This document shows, piece by piece, positions 1 through 6,226 of a stretch of DNA of 7,400 bases; positions within the stretch are counted from its first letter, which is position 1; each line of letters begins with the position of its first letter. A model generated the notes under the pieces. The model was not told the origin of the DNA and did no database searches. It worked only from the letters and a program-made list of their open reading frames with translations. Made by a program: the position numbers and the translations under genes. The stretch lies in assembly GCA_021778575.1 (NCBI GenBank), contig JAJYCH010000225.1, forward strand, positions 1 through 7,400. Direction: 5' to 3'. Origin of the DNA: Planctomycetota bacterium. Its GTDB lineage: Bacteria > Planctomycetota > Planctomycetia > Isosphaerales > Isosphaeraceae.

Positions 1-2
1 TC

Positions 3-596
3 GGCGCGTTGACGGCCGTGGGTGGACTGGCGGGGATCTTGCTGGGAACTTTTGCCGCCGATGCCTTGCTCCGGGTCACGAAGCGGGCCTATATGGTCTG
101 GTCGGGGATCGCCGTCGGGTGCGCGGTGCCTTGCGTGTTCGGGACGATCCTGGTGGCGGACCAGACGACTTCCCTGGTCTATTTGTTCATCGCATCCGTC
201 ATGATGGCGTCGGTTCTGGGGCCGAGCAACACGGTCACGGCGAACGTTGTTCCGGCCAATCGTCGGGCGGCCGGCTATGCCTTGTGTATCTTCCTGGTCC
301 ACCTGTTCGGCGACATCAGCTCGCCGCTGTTGATCGGCAAGATCTCCGACGTGTTCGGTCAACCGATGGTCGCGGCGTCGGCGATCGGTCGGTTCTTCGA
401 GTCGATTGGCGCGAAGCCGGTCGCTTCGGGAGATGGTCAGCCGGCGAACCTCACGGTGGGGATGCTCGCGGTGGTGCCGATGCTACTGCTCGGCAGTTTT
501 TTCTTCTTCCGGGGATCGCGCTACCTGCCGGACGACCAGTTGAACGCCACCCGAAGTGGCGGCGAGCCGGGCGATTGGCCCGAATTCGCTCATTGA
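3..596 (+). CDS. MFS transporter, Spinster-like, C-terminal part (5' end outside window)
   Basis: This is the last 197 residues of an integral inner-membrane transporter; the frame is open to the left edge, so the true start is outside and the TTG at position 9 is internal. Hydrophobic helices lie at about residues 2-22, 33-53, 58-80, 91-112 and 150-170, which fits the second half of a 12-helix major facilitator protein. The loop after the first helix (GTFAADALLRVTKRAY) resembles the MFS loop motif that ends in D..+R. The segment RRAAGYALCIFLVHLFGDIS, followed by SPLLIGKISD, resembles the penultimate helix of Spinster-type carriers, where a H-x-x-GD-x-x-SP pattern is typical. Spinster homologues move lipids or other organic molecules using the proton gradient; the substrate here cannot be read from the sequence. 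The C-terminal tail is short and polar. It converges on the HEAT-repeat gene with an 80-base gap. The MFS call is firm; the Spinster subfamily is likely. Confidence 0.85.
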   Translation, partial: GALTAVGGLAGILLGTFAADALLRVTKRAYMVWSGIAVGCAVPCVFGTILVADQTTSLVYLFIASVMMASVLGPSNTVTANVVPANRRAAGYALCIFLVHLFGDISSPLLIGKISDVFGQPMVAASAIGRFFESIGAKPVASGDGQPANLTVGMLAVVPMLLLGSFFFFRGSRYLPDDQLNATRSGGEPGDWPEFAH

Positions 597-614
597 TTGA
601 GAGAAGCGAACGAA

Positions 615-658
615 CAGCGGTCGGAATCGACTCGCTCCGAGTCGTCTGCCGACCGCTG
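615..658. terminator. Two-part hairpin between convergent genes, probable bidirectional terminator
   Basis: A perfect 10-bp outer stem (CAGCGGTCGG at 615-624 with CCGACCGCTG at 649-658) encloses a small internal loop (AAT against TCTG). Inside that is a perfect 7-bp inner stem (CGACTCG at 628-634 with CGAGTCG at 638-644) with the loop CTC. It sits 18 bases after the MFS stop and 18 bases after the HEAT gene stop on the other strand, where a shared terminator is expected. There is no T-run on either side, so it is not a textbook intrinsic terminator. It may work with Rho, protect 3' ends, or both. The structure is certain from the sequence; the function is inferred. Confidence 0.6.
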
Positions 659-676
659 AGAACTGGCGTCGAAGCC

Positions 677-1846
677 TCAGTTCGCCTTCGGGTTGAGGCT
701 GGGCGAGCCGGGCAGGGGGGGAAGCGCGGTCGTCTTGGCGAAGCGCTTGCCGGCGCTGGCGCGGATCTCGGGCGAATCGTCCCCCTGGGCGATCTCGCGG
801 AGCCGACGGTCAACCTCGGGCGAGTCCCGCTCGATCAGGGCTTCGACCGCCTTGGCCCGGACGGTCGCTTCGGGATCATGCGACAGTTGGAGCAGCCAGA
901 CCTCGGGGTCGATATCGGTCCGGTCCTTGATCAGTGGGATCACCGAAACCCGGATGTCGGCATGCGGGTTGGTGATCTGGCGGCCGAGGAAGATCTGTTC
1001 CTTGTTCAGTCCTCGCCCCTTCAGGATCAGCTCGGCCAGTTCCGGGACACCGGGCTCGGGGTCGTGGAGACGCTTGAGGATCATGTCGATGGTCAGCAAG
1101 GTCGGGCGGTTGGCGAAGGTCATCAAGGTCTTGTAGCGAACGCCGCCGCTATCGGGGAAATCGACATTCGCCACGGCGGGAGCGGCCATCGCGTTGATCG
1201 GCAACGAACCGATGCAGACGACGGCGGCGGCTCGTGACTTCGGCTCCGTGTCCGACAGGCAGCGTTTGGCGGGGATGTAGAGGAAATCCTTCCACTCGGC
1301 CAGTTGGGTCTCTTCGACCGGAGTCATGGTCCGACCGGGCAACCAGCCCCAGTGCTGACCGACCTCGTTGAGGGCTGAAGCCCGAACATCGACCTGGGGA
1401 TCGGCCAGAGCGGCGAGGACCAGATCCTGGATCGGCTTGAGCGTGCTCAGCCAGGAATTGGGCGCGGGCTCGATGCGGAACCGGTCGAGAATATGGGTCG
1501 CGGCGGAGACCGCCGAGGCTCGGCCGATCGGCGGGTATTTGAGGAACCCGGCGCGAAGTCCTTCGAGAACCTCGACCAGTTCGGCCCCTTCAGTCTCGGA
1601 AATCGCGGACTTAGGCTTGTCGACGTTGGCCAGGACCTGCTGACAGAGCGACTTGAGGGATTGAGGGTCACCTCGTCGCAGGCCATCGGCCAGAGTCAGT
1701 AAGGGCGATCGGGTGGACTTTGTGACGCCCTGGTCGAGTTTGCCTTTTCGGTTGGCCGATCCGAAGAACCAGAAGATTCCCGATCCGGCGACCGCCAGGC
1801 CGAGGGTGCCGACGATCGCGAGCCGAGTCCAACGTTGCCCAGTCAT
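677..1846 (-). CDS. Membrane-anchored HEAT-repeat protein
   Basis: A 389-residue protein with a short basic N-terminus, one transmembrane segment at about residues 9-28 (IVGTLGLAVAGSGIFWFF) and then a soluble helical domain, probably facing the periplasm. Helical units with the HEAT/PBS-lyase signature D-P-x-x-x-V/I-R-x-x-A recur at about residues 139-165 (DPQVDVRASAL), 196-215, 260-275, 293-307, 323-340 (DPEATVRAKAVEAL) and 354-369 (DDSPEIRASA). The first and last two are clearest. HEAT arrays are protein-binding scaffolds; no catalytic motif is visible and the partner is unknown. I chose ATG 1846 because GGAGG lies 5 bases upstream (1852-1856) and the hydrophobic anchor follows directly. 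A GTG at 1882 would add 12 residues but has poorer ribosome-binding context. The tail is proline-rich (ALPPLPGSPSLNP). It is divergent from the exported-protein gene and convergent with the MFS gene. The fold call is firm; the role is unknown. Confidence 0.85.
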   Translation of the reverse strand: MTGQRWTRLAIVGTLGLAVAGSGIFWFFGSANRKGKLDQGVTKSTRSPLLTLADGLRRGDPQSLKSLCQQVLANVDKPKSAISETEGAELVEVLEGLRAGFLKYPPIGRASAVSAATHILDRFRIEPAPNSWLSTLKPIQDLVLAALADPQVDVRASALNEVGQHWGWLPGRTMTPVEETQLAEWKDFLYIPAKRCLSDTEPKSRAAAVVCIGSLPINAMAAPAVANVDFPDSGGVRYKTLMTFANRPTLLTIDMILKRLHDPEPGVPELAELILKGRGLNKEQIFLGRQITNPHADIRVSVIPLIKDRTDIDPEVWLLQLSHDPEATVRAKAVEALIERDSPEVDRRLREIAQGDDSPEIRASAGKRFAKTTALPPLPGSPSLNPKAN

Positions 1847-1851
1847 GGCTG

Positions 1852-1856
1852 CCTCC
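1852..1856 (-). promoter_or_regulatory. Ribosome binding site of the HEAT-repeat gene
   Basis: On the minus strand this reads GGAGG, followed by 5 bases and then ATG at 1846. It is what decides between ATG 1846 and the upstream GTG at 1882. Confidence 0.65.
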
Positions 1857-1890
1857 GTGCCAAGTCCTGACTCCTTCAACACCTTACGAA

Positions 1891-1912
1891 GGCGTCATCA
1901 TAATGAGACGCC
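1891..1912. promoter_or_regulatory. Inverted repeat over the -10 region, possible operator
   Basis: Perfect 6-bp arms GGCGTC (1891-1896) and GACGCC (1907-1912) flank 10 A/T-rich bases and overlap the candidate -10 hexamer of the HEAT-repeat gene. A repressor site is possible. Six-base arms in G+C-rich DNA can also occur by chance. Confidence 0.3.
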
Positions 1913-1924
1913 CCGAACCGGCAA
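1897..1924 (-). promoter_or_regulatory. Candidate sigma-70-type promoter of the HEAT-repeat gene
   Basis: On the minus strand a -35 hexamer TTGCCG (1924-1919, 4 of 6 to consensus) and a -10 hexamer TATGAT (1902-1897, 5 of 6) are separated by 16 bases. Transcription would begin near 1890, giving a leader of about 44 bases before ATG 1846. This is the best promoter-like pair in the divergent gap. Planctomycete promoters are often weakly conserved, so this is a candidate only. Confidence 0.45.
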
Positions 1925-1967
1925 GGCCATTTCCGGGAGTGGACCCTCGGTCGAAACCGGACCGAAC

Positions 1968-1990
1968 GAGTCGGTTGACGCCGACGACTC
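1968..1990. repeat. Inverted repeat in the divergent gap
   Basis: Arms GAGTCG (1968-1973) and CGACTC (1985-1990) are perfect over 6 bp, with 11 bases between them. The repeat lies midway between the two divergent genes. It could be a regulator site or chance; nothing else in the sequence assigns a function. Confidence 0.25.
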
Positions 1991-2036
1991 GGGGAATCGC
2001 GCGAATCGGACGTTCCAGGTCAGGAAATGGCCGTCA

Positions 2037-2072
2037 CGGACCGATCAAATAGGGGCAGGCCACGTCGGTCCG
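2037..2072 (+). promoter_or_regulatory. Possible leader hairpin upstream of the exported-protein gene
   Basis: A perfect 8-bp inverted repeat (CGGACCGA at 2037-2044 with TCGGTCCG at 2065-2072) has a 20-base loop that contains the A/T-rich stretch ATCAAATA. It ends 57 bases before ATG 2129. It could be a 5' leader structure, or an operator if the transcript starts further downstream. No riboswitch class is recognisable. Confidence 0.3.
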
Positions 2073-2128
2073 GGTTCGAGAAACCGGCTCGATGGATGGG
2101 ACCGCTCGTTCATTCCTCGGGAGCGCCC

Positions 2129-2968
2129 ATGACTTCGCTCGCGACTCGCCGACACGCGGCGACCTTCGTCCTCGGCCTCCTCGGCTTTCTGGCCGCGTCG
2201 GCCCCGCAGACGGCCGCGCCCGCTTCCGGGTCGCGGCCGATCGATCCGGCCCTGGTTCTCCCGATCGAAAAGATCCCGGTGCAACATCGCGAGACCGTGC
2301 TCGAGATTATTCGCGATCACACGATGCACCGCAAGGCTCCGGCCGATACGTTTCCGTGTAACTCCAAGGTCTATCTGACCTTGCTCAACGAGCCGATAAT
2401 CACGCTGGCTCTCTGGCAAGACCTCGCGGCCTCGCCGGTCAAGCTCCGTCAGCTCGAAACCCATAAGTATCAAGGGACCGATGGCGCTGGTGCCACGGCC
2501 ACCTGGGAATATATCTACCGATCTCCCAAGCTTCACGTCCTGCTCAGCGATCTTGACTACGTCAGTCCTCGAGGAACCGCGAAGCTGAACGGTCGGATCT
2601 TGCTGGTCGTCCACTCCGGCTTTTACCGCGAGGTGAACGGCGAGCCGTGGATTCAGCACGACGTCGAGGCGTTCGTGAAGGTTGATTCCAAGGGCTGGAA
2701 GACCCTGGCCAAGACGGTCCGGCCACTTCTGGAAAAGGTTCTTGAAGATCAGGTTCAAGAGGCCGGCTGGTTCGTCTCGCTGATGGGTCGGATGGTCGAG
2801 ACCTACCCGAACTGGGCTTGCTCGGTGATTCTCAAGCAGGATCACATCGACCCCAAGACACGCCAGAGTTTCCTGGCGCTGGTCACGCAGGTCAAGAAAC
2901 CCGGAGCACTGACAGGACGCCCTCAACTGGCCGAGAACGCGGGCAACGACCCACCGAAACGGCGCTGA
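2129..2968 (+). CDS. Exported protein of unknown family
   Basis: A 279-residue protein. The start ATG 2129 has GGGAG 5 bases upstream (2119-2123) and opens directly into a signal peptide: basic n-region (residues 5-9, TRRH), hydrophobic core (residues 12-24, TFVLGLLGFLAAS), and probable cleavage around residues 25-31. An in-frame ATG at 2027 would bury this signal behind 34 polar residues, so it is rejected. The mature part begins with an alpha-helical stretch that includes ETVLEIIRDH (residues 55-64). It continues with FPCNSKVY (75-82), the hydrophobic LTLLNEPIITLALWQDLA (83-100), a probable beta-rich middle (WEYIYRSPKLHVLLSDLDYV, then GRILLVVHSGFYREVNGEPW) and a helical C-terminal part. The middle loosely recalls lipid- or START-type folds, but I cannot name a family. 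There are two cysteines, near residues 77 and 231, which could pair outside the cytoplasm. The C-terminus is polar and basic. The gene stands alone: divergent from the HEAT gene and convergent with the AsmA-like gene. The reading frame and export are well supported; the function is unknown. Confidence 0.8.
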   Translation: MTSLATRRHAATFVLGLLGFLAASAPQTAAPASGSRPIDPALVLPIEKIPVQHRETVLEIIRDHTMHRKAPADTFPCNSKVYLTLLNEPIITLALWQDLAASPVKLRQLETHKYQGTDGAGATATWEYIYRSPKLHVLLSDLDYVSPRGTAKLNGRILLVVHSGFYREVNGEPWIQHDVEAFVKVDSKGWKTLAKTVRPLLEKVLEDQVQEAGWFVSLMGRMVETYPNWACSVILKQDHIDPKTRQSFLALVTQVKKPGALTGRPQLAENAGNDPPKRR

Positions 2969-2988
2969 TCGCGGAATTATTTCGGTGG
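2951..2988 (+). terminator. Inverted repeat across the stop codon, weak terminator candidate
   Basis: Perfect 9-bp arms CCACCGAAA (2951-2959) and TTTCGGTGG (2980-2988) flank 20 bases that contain the TGA stop at 2966-2968. The following bases (ATTTGATTTTG) are T-rich but not a clean run. It could terminate or stabilise the transcript of the exported-protein gene. The large loop and the overlap with the coding end weaken the call. Confidence 0.4.
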
Positions 2989-3000
2989 ATTTGATTTTGC

Positions 3001-3053
3001 AGGGTGGGCTCGGCCATCATCTTCAATTGAAGATGGTGAGCGAGGCTCACCCT
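3001..3053. repeat. Palindromic element copy 1, followed by a T-run
   Basis: This imperfect palindrome is centred on CAATTG (3024-3029). The inner arms CATCTTCAATTGAAGATG (3018-3035) are perfect. The outer arms AGGGTGGGCTC and GAGGCTCACCCT pair with one bulge and one G-T pair. TTTTCTGTTT follows, so on the plus strand it could act as an intrinsic terminator for the exported-protein gene, 33 bases after its stop. It is the first of three related copies in this gap. Confidence 0.7.
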
Positions 3054-3111
3054 TTTCTGTTTGCAATGACGGAATCATGTGATTGTTGGATGAGCCAAGC
3101 GAAAATCCCGT

Positions 3112-3161
3112 AGGGTAGGCTCGGCCACCACGAACTGAAGCTGGTAGGCGGAGCCTGCCCT
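3112..3161. repeat. Palindromic element copy 2
   Basis: The same family and orientation as the copy at 3001-3053. The outer arms AGGGTAGGCTC (3112-3122) and GAGCCTGCCCT (3151-3161) pair over 11 bases with a single T-G wobble. The core reads CGAACTGAAGCTGG. The left-arm change G to A relative to the other copies is matched in the right arm by T, so pairing is kept. There is no T-run after it. Confidence 0.7.
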
Positions 3162-3206
3162 GTGCCCTCGCCACGAGAACGTTACGCAGATTGGTGTGGT
3201 GATCCG

Positions 3207-3327
3207 GTAGAGAGGCGTATCCGCAACAGTCCAAAATGTACGGTGGTGTCGAGCCTCAGGCGAGGTCCTCCACGCACCCATGGTGGGGCTCGCTACTTTT
3301 GGGACGGATGCGGCAACGCCACCCTAC
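3207..3327. repeat. Long imperfect inverted repeat of 121 bases, MITE-like
   Basis: The 34-base left arm (3207-3240, beginning GTAGAGAGGCGTATCCGCAA) matches the reverse complement of the right arm (3294-3327, which reads GTAGGGTGGCGTTGCCGCAT on the minus strand) at 26 of 34 positions by hand count. The 53-base interior holds shorter palindromic pieces such as GAGGTCCTC and CACCCATGGTGG. The GTAGGGTGG terminus is shared with the neighbouring smaller palindromes. No long or plausible open frame lies inside, so it is either a non-autonomous element or a structured non-coding unit. Confidence 0.55.
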
Positions 3328-3378
3328 GAATTGTCATAATGTTTTGCCAGACAACGAGAAAATCGAAGATGGCAATGT

Positions 3379-3429
3379 AGGGTGGGCTCGGCCCACCTCG
3401 AATTGAAGCTGGTGGTACGAGCTTACCCT
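3379..3429. repeat. Palindromic element copy 3
   Basis: The outer arms AGGGTGGGCTC (3379-3389) and GAGCTTACCCT (3419-3429) pair over 11 bases with two G-T wobbles. The core GAATTGAAGCTGGTGG matches the other copies. It lies 40 bases beyond the stop of the AsmA-like gene and could be its 3' hairpin. The plain stretches of this intergenic region (3054-3111, 3162-3206, 3328-3378 and 3430-3469) show no gene, promoter or further repeat that I can support. Confidence 0.7.
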
Positions 3430-3469
3430 TACGCCTCGACAGCCCCTACATTTGGATTCGGTGCGTCTA

Positions 3470-6223
3470 TCACCGGTCTTTCCCGCCCGGAACCCGGAGG
3501 ATCGACGAGAAGAACCCCACGGCGGCGTCGCCGACGGCGACTCTGGGGTCGAGCTGCACCACCGGGTTGTTCATGGTTCCCGAAACCTTGAACTTGAGCA
3601 GCCGGTTCTCGAGGAAGCTGGCCAGCCGGAGGACCACTTCTTCGCCCCGACCGATCGCTTGACCCAGGCCCGGCACGATGTTGATCAGGGCCAGGCCGGA
3701 CTGGGGAATCACCTGGTTCGTGTTCACCAGGATCACCAGGTTCAGCGCACCGTCGAAGGTGACGGTTCCGGTCGCGTGCAACTGGATCAGCTTGCCTTGC
3801 AAGGTGAGCTGTTCGATGAACAGGGTTCGGTTGAAGAGCGTTCCCGAGAGGTGGCCGTCCTCGAACAGTCCGCCCCCTCGGGCCGAGCCGAGGAACCGGT
3901 CAAGTTCCTTGAACAGGGGGACCTCGACCAGCGAGGCGTCGTCGAGATCGAGGTCGATCCGCCCGCGCATCTTGTTGAGATTGTCGGGGTTAGGACCGTT
4001 CAGCGAGACTTTGCCCGAGATTCGACCCGTCGGTGGTCGCCTGCCGTTGTTGGTAAGCCGGGAGACGGCTTCCAGGTCGAGGTTGGTCAACTGGAGATCG
4101 GTCTGGAATGACCGGTCGGTGCCGAGCCTGAGCCAGCCGTTGCCCCGGATCGAGCCGCCCGCGATCCGGGCGGTCCAGTGTCGCGAGTGGACCGAGCCGA
4201 TTCCGGACTCGGGATTCATCTCGATCTCGGCGGGGAACCGGAGGTCGGACAGCGGGATTCCGTGAACCTTGGCCTGGCTCACGAGAACCTCGGAGCTCGC
4301 CTGAAGGGCCTCGGCGAATCGACCGGCGACGTTGAACGAGCCGAATCCCTCGATCGAATGGGCCAGAATGGGCACGGCCGTCGTCATCTTTGCCAGCGAC
4401 GCCCGGTCGACCTTGAAGTCGAAACCGACGATCCGTGAGCCGCCGGTCCTGGTCTCGCTATGAATTTCTCCGCTGGCCACTCCGCCGAGCAGTTCCCCTT
4501 TGAGTTCATCGATTCGCCAGGTGGTCGGCGTGATCGAGGCATTTCCCGCGAGATAACCCAGGGTCAGGAGTTGGCCGTAGTGCAGGTCACGGAACTCGAA
4601 GATCCCTCGGCTGTAGAGCTCGAACGGCTGAGCCCGGGCGCGGATATTGGCATGAAACGCCCCGAGCCCTTCGAGCCTGGTCACGCCGTTGACCATTCCT
4701 AACCCCTTCCAGACTTCTCCCAGGCGAAATCCGGCGGCCTGGAACTCGGCCTCGGCGATGACCTTCGACAGATCTTTCTCGATCGGTGCCGATCCTTGGA
4801 ACCGGATCCTCGCCCCCAGACTTTCCGCCGTCGCTTCGTAGCGCACCAGACGCTCCTGGGCGATTGCCTGGATCGCGAGGCTCTGCACGCGGATCGGCGG
4901 ATTGGTCCCTTCGCGAACGTCGAGTTCGGCCGATTCGAGCGACGCGTTGGCGTTGATCACCGAGGCATCGAGCGGCATCGAGACCTTCAGCTTGCCATTG
5001 GCCTGGCCGCTCAAGCTCAGACTCTTCCCGAGAAAGAGCGCCGAGAGCAAGGCGGTATTGATTTTCTGGAAAGTGACCAATCCTTCGATCGGTCGGCCCG
5101 GCTTGGTGGGAATCCGGGCTTCACCGGTGGCCTTGCCCCCGAAGGCGAGGATCTCCAGTCCGGTGATCCGGATCGACTCGTTCTCGGTGATCCACTGGAA
5201 GTCGACTTTTCCGGTGGGGATCGAGGCCACCTTGGTCTCGACGATCCGCGCTCCGCCCCGGGTCTTGATCTCGAACGGGGCGAGAGTCCCGGAGGCCTCG
5301 GCCTGGGCGGCGATGGTTCCCGAGACCGGGCTTGGATCGGGAACTCCGGGGACGAAGCCGAGAACGCGGTCGATCTCCCAGCCGTCGATCGAGACCGTAC
5401 CGTCAAAATGGTGAGGTTCGGCCAGGTCGAGCGTTCCGGAGGCCTTCAAGGGGCGATTGAGCAGTCGAGCGGTGAGGTTCCGGAACGCGACGTGTCCGTC
5501 CTCGACCTGAACGTCGGTCACGAGTTCGTCGAGGACCTCGTTGGAGTACTTGACGCGTCGGCTGTCGAACCGGCCGGTGAGGTGATAGGTTTTCGGGTCG
5601 CTCAGAGTGGCCAGATTGGCTCGGGCCTCGACCGCCAGAGTGAGATCTCCCGACAGTGGGGTCGGCACGGGCAGCACCGGCGCGAAGATCTCGGCGAGGG
5701 GCAGTTCATGGCCTTCGAATTTCGCGGTGGCTTCGCCCCGGGGTTCGATCGAGGCCCGGAGCCGACCGCGAAAGCCGCCACGCGGTAACGGCCCGGCGAT
5801 TGGCGGAACATCGGTTGAGGGTGGCGGGTTCTGGGCGTTACCGGCCGGCTTGTCGACAAACTGGCCGCGGAAGTCGGAGAGATCGAGCTGCCCGTCGACC
5901 AGATCAAGGTGCGCCGAGACCTTGCCGAGATCGACATGATTGATCGAGGCGCCGGCCAGCGTGGCGTCTCCCTGGAACCGATACGCCTTGATGTCCTTGA
6001 GCGACCCGATGGGAATCGTCGCCGTGGCGCTGATCGAGAACTTGCCGCTGATCGGGATGGGGATCTGAATCCCGAATTTTCGGGCTTTTTCGAGAATCTT
6101 GTTGATGTCGACGTCGGCCAGCTCGATCTGGGTGGTGATGGTCTTGGGAAGCCGGAAGCCGCCATCCTTGCTGGCCGAATTCTTGACCTGAAAGGTGACG
6201 ATCTCCGAGACGGCGGAGGCGAC
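3470..6223 (-). CDS. AsmA/TamB-like envelope protein, C-terminal segment after an in-frame stop
   Basis: These 917 codons continue the frame of the upstream segment after the TGA at 6224-6226 and end at TGA 3470. They contain no ATG, GTG or TTG until GTG 5677 (codon 183), which lies inside the folded region and lacks a ribosome-binding site, so this is the second part of one gene rather than a separate gene. The sequence is a long run of short amphipathic beta-strands such as HFDGTVSIDGWEIDRVLGFV, typical of AsmA-like proteins. A proline-rich linker lies at about residues 118-150. The C-terminal AsmA-like domain covers about residues 735-890, including GRIDLDLDDASLVEVPLF, LHATGTVTFDGALNLVI and FKVSGTMNNPVVQLDP. 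Known family members (AsmA, TamB, YhdP) are anchored in the inner membrane and form a groove thought to carry phospholipids towards the outer membrane. There are no cysteines. The family call is firm; whether this part is made as protein is uncertain. Confidence 0.75.
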   Translation of the reverse strand, partial: VASAVSEIVTFQVKNSASKDGGFRLPKTITTQIELADVDINKILEKARKFGIQIPIPISGKFSISATATIPIGSLKDIKAYRFQGDATLAGASINHVDLGKVSAHLDLVDGQLDLSDFRGQFVDKPAGNAQNPPPSTDVPPIAGPLPRGGFRGRLRASIEPRGEATAKFEGHELPLAEIFAPVLPVPTPLSGDLTLAVEARANLATLSDPKTYHLTGRFDSRRVKYSNEVLDELVTDVQVEDGHVAFRNLTARLLNRPLKASGTLDLAEPHHFDGTVSIDGWEIDRVLGFVPGVPDPSPVSGTIAAQAEASGTLAPFEIKTRGGARIVETKVASIPTGKVDFQWITENESIRITGLEILAFGGKATGEARIPTKPGRPIEGLVTFQKINTALLSALFLGKSLSLSGQANGKLKVSMPLDASVINANASLESAELDVREGTNPPIRVQSLAIQAIAQERLVRYEATAESLGARIRFQGSAPIEKDLSKVIAEAEFQAAGFRLGEVWKGLGMVNGVTRLEGLGAFHANIRARAQPFELYSRGIFEFRDLHYGQLLTLGYLAGNASITPTTWRIDELKGELLGGVASGEIHSETRTGGSRIVGFDFKVDRASLAKMTTAVPILAHSIEGFGSFNVAGRFAEALQASSEVLVSQAKVHGIPLSDLRFPAEIEMNPESGIGSVHSRHWTARIAGGSIRGNGWLRLGTDRSFQTDLQLTNLDLEAVSRLTNNGRRPPTGRISGKVSLNGPNPDNLNKMRGRIDLDLDDASLVEVPLFKELDRFLGSARGGGLFEDGHLSGTLFNRTLFIEQLTLQGKLIQLHATGTVTFDGALNLVILVNTNQVIPQSGLALINIVPGLGQAIGRGEEVVLRLASFLENRLLKFKVSGTMNNPVVQLDPRVAVGDAAVGFFSSILRVPGGKDR

Positions 6224-6226
6224 TCA
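6224..6226 (-). other. In-frame TGA inside the AsmA-like gene
   Basis: On the minus strand the codons read ATC GGC TGA GTC GCC. Both sides are coding in the same frame (7399, 6226, 5677 and 3472 are all in register), with the same codon style and protein type. One base change (for example TGG to TGA or CGA to TGA) explains it; no insertion or deletion is needed. It is either a nonsense mutation that makes a pseudogene, a sequencing error, or a recoded codon. The last is least likely. Confidence 0.8.

Noticed and set aside
119..1237. Long plus-strand open frame of 372 codons across the MFS end and the HEAT-repeat gene.
   Set aside because: It overlaps two genes with recognisable domains in other frames. 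Its composition is Arg/Gly/Asp-rich with no fold signal, as expected of antisense shadows in G+C-rich DNA.
1975..1980. TTGACG, 5 of 6 to a -35 hexamer, as a promoter for the exported-protein gene.
   Set aside because: At 15-19 bases downstream the sequence is G+C-rich with no -10-like hexamer. I cannot support a promoter for this gene.
2045..2926. Minus-strand open frame of 293 codons opposite the exported-protein gene.
   Set aside because: It is a shadow: the plus-strand gene has a ribosome-binding site and signal peptide, whereas this frame has Arg-rich sequence without a domain.
2977..3380. Short open frames on both strands in the gap between the exported-protein and AsmA-like genes.
   Set aside because: They are built from the palindromic elements, have no ribosome-binding site and no protein-like composition.
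3001..3429. CRISPR array, because three similar units recur in about 430 bases.
   Set aside because: The units differ from each other, spacing is irregular (58 and 217 bases), each unit is a full palindrome of about 50 bases, and there are no cas genes.
4796..5788. Plus-strand open frame of 330 codons opposite the AsmA-like gene (also 3452-4111 and 6338-6991).
   Set aside because: These are antisense shadows of the AsmA-like gene, with low-complexity Gly/Arg/Asp/Glu composition and no recognisable domain.
6203..6226. A 5-bp hairpin (CTCCG/CGGAG on the minus strand) with loop CCGTCT just after the in-frame TGA, resembling a bacterial selenocysteine insertion element.
   Set aside because: The stem begins only 5 bases after the TGA, closer than in known bacterial elements (about 11 bases), and the stem is short. 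The protein is cysteine-free and AsmA-like proteins are not known selenoproteins. The loop similarity (GTCT) is too small to count.
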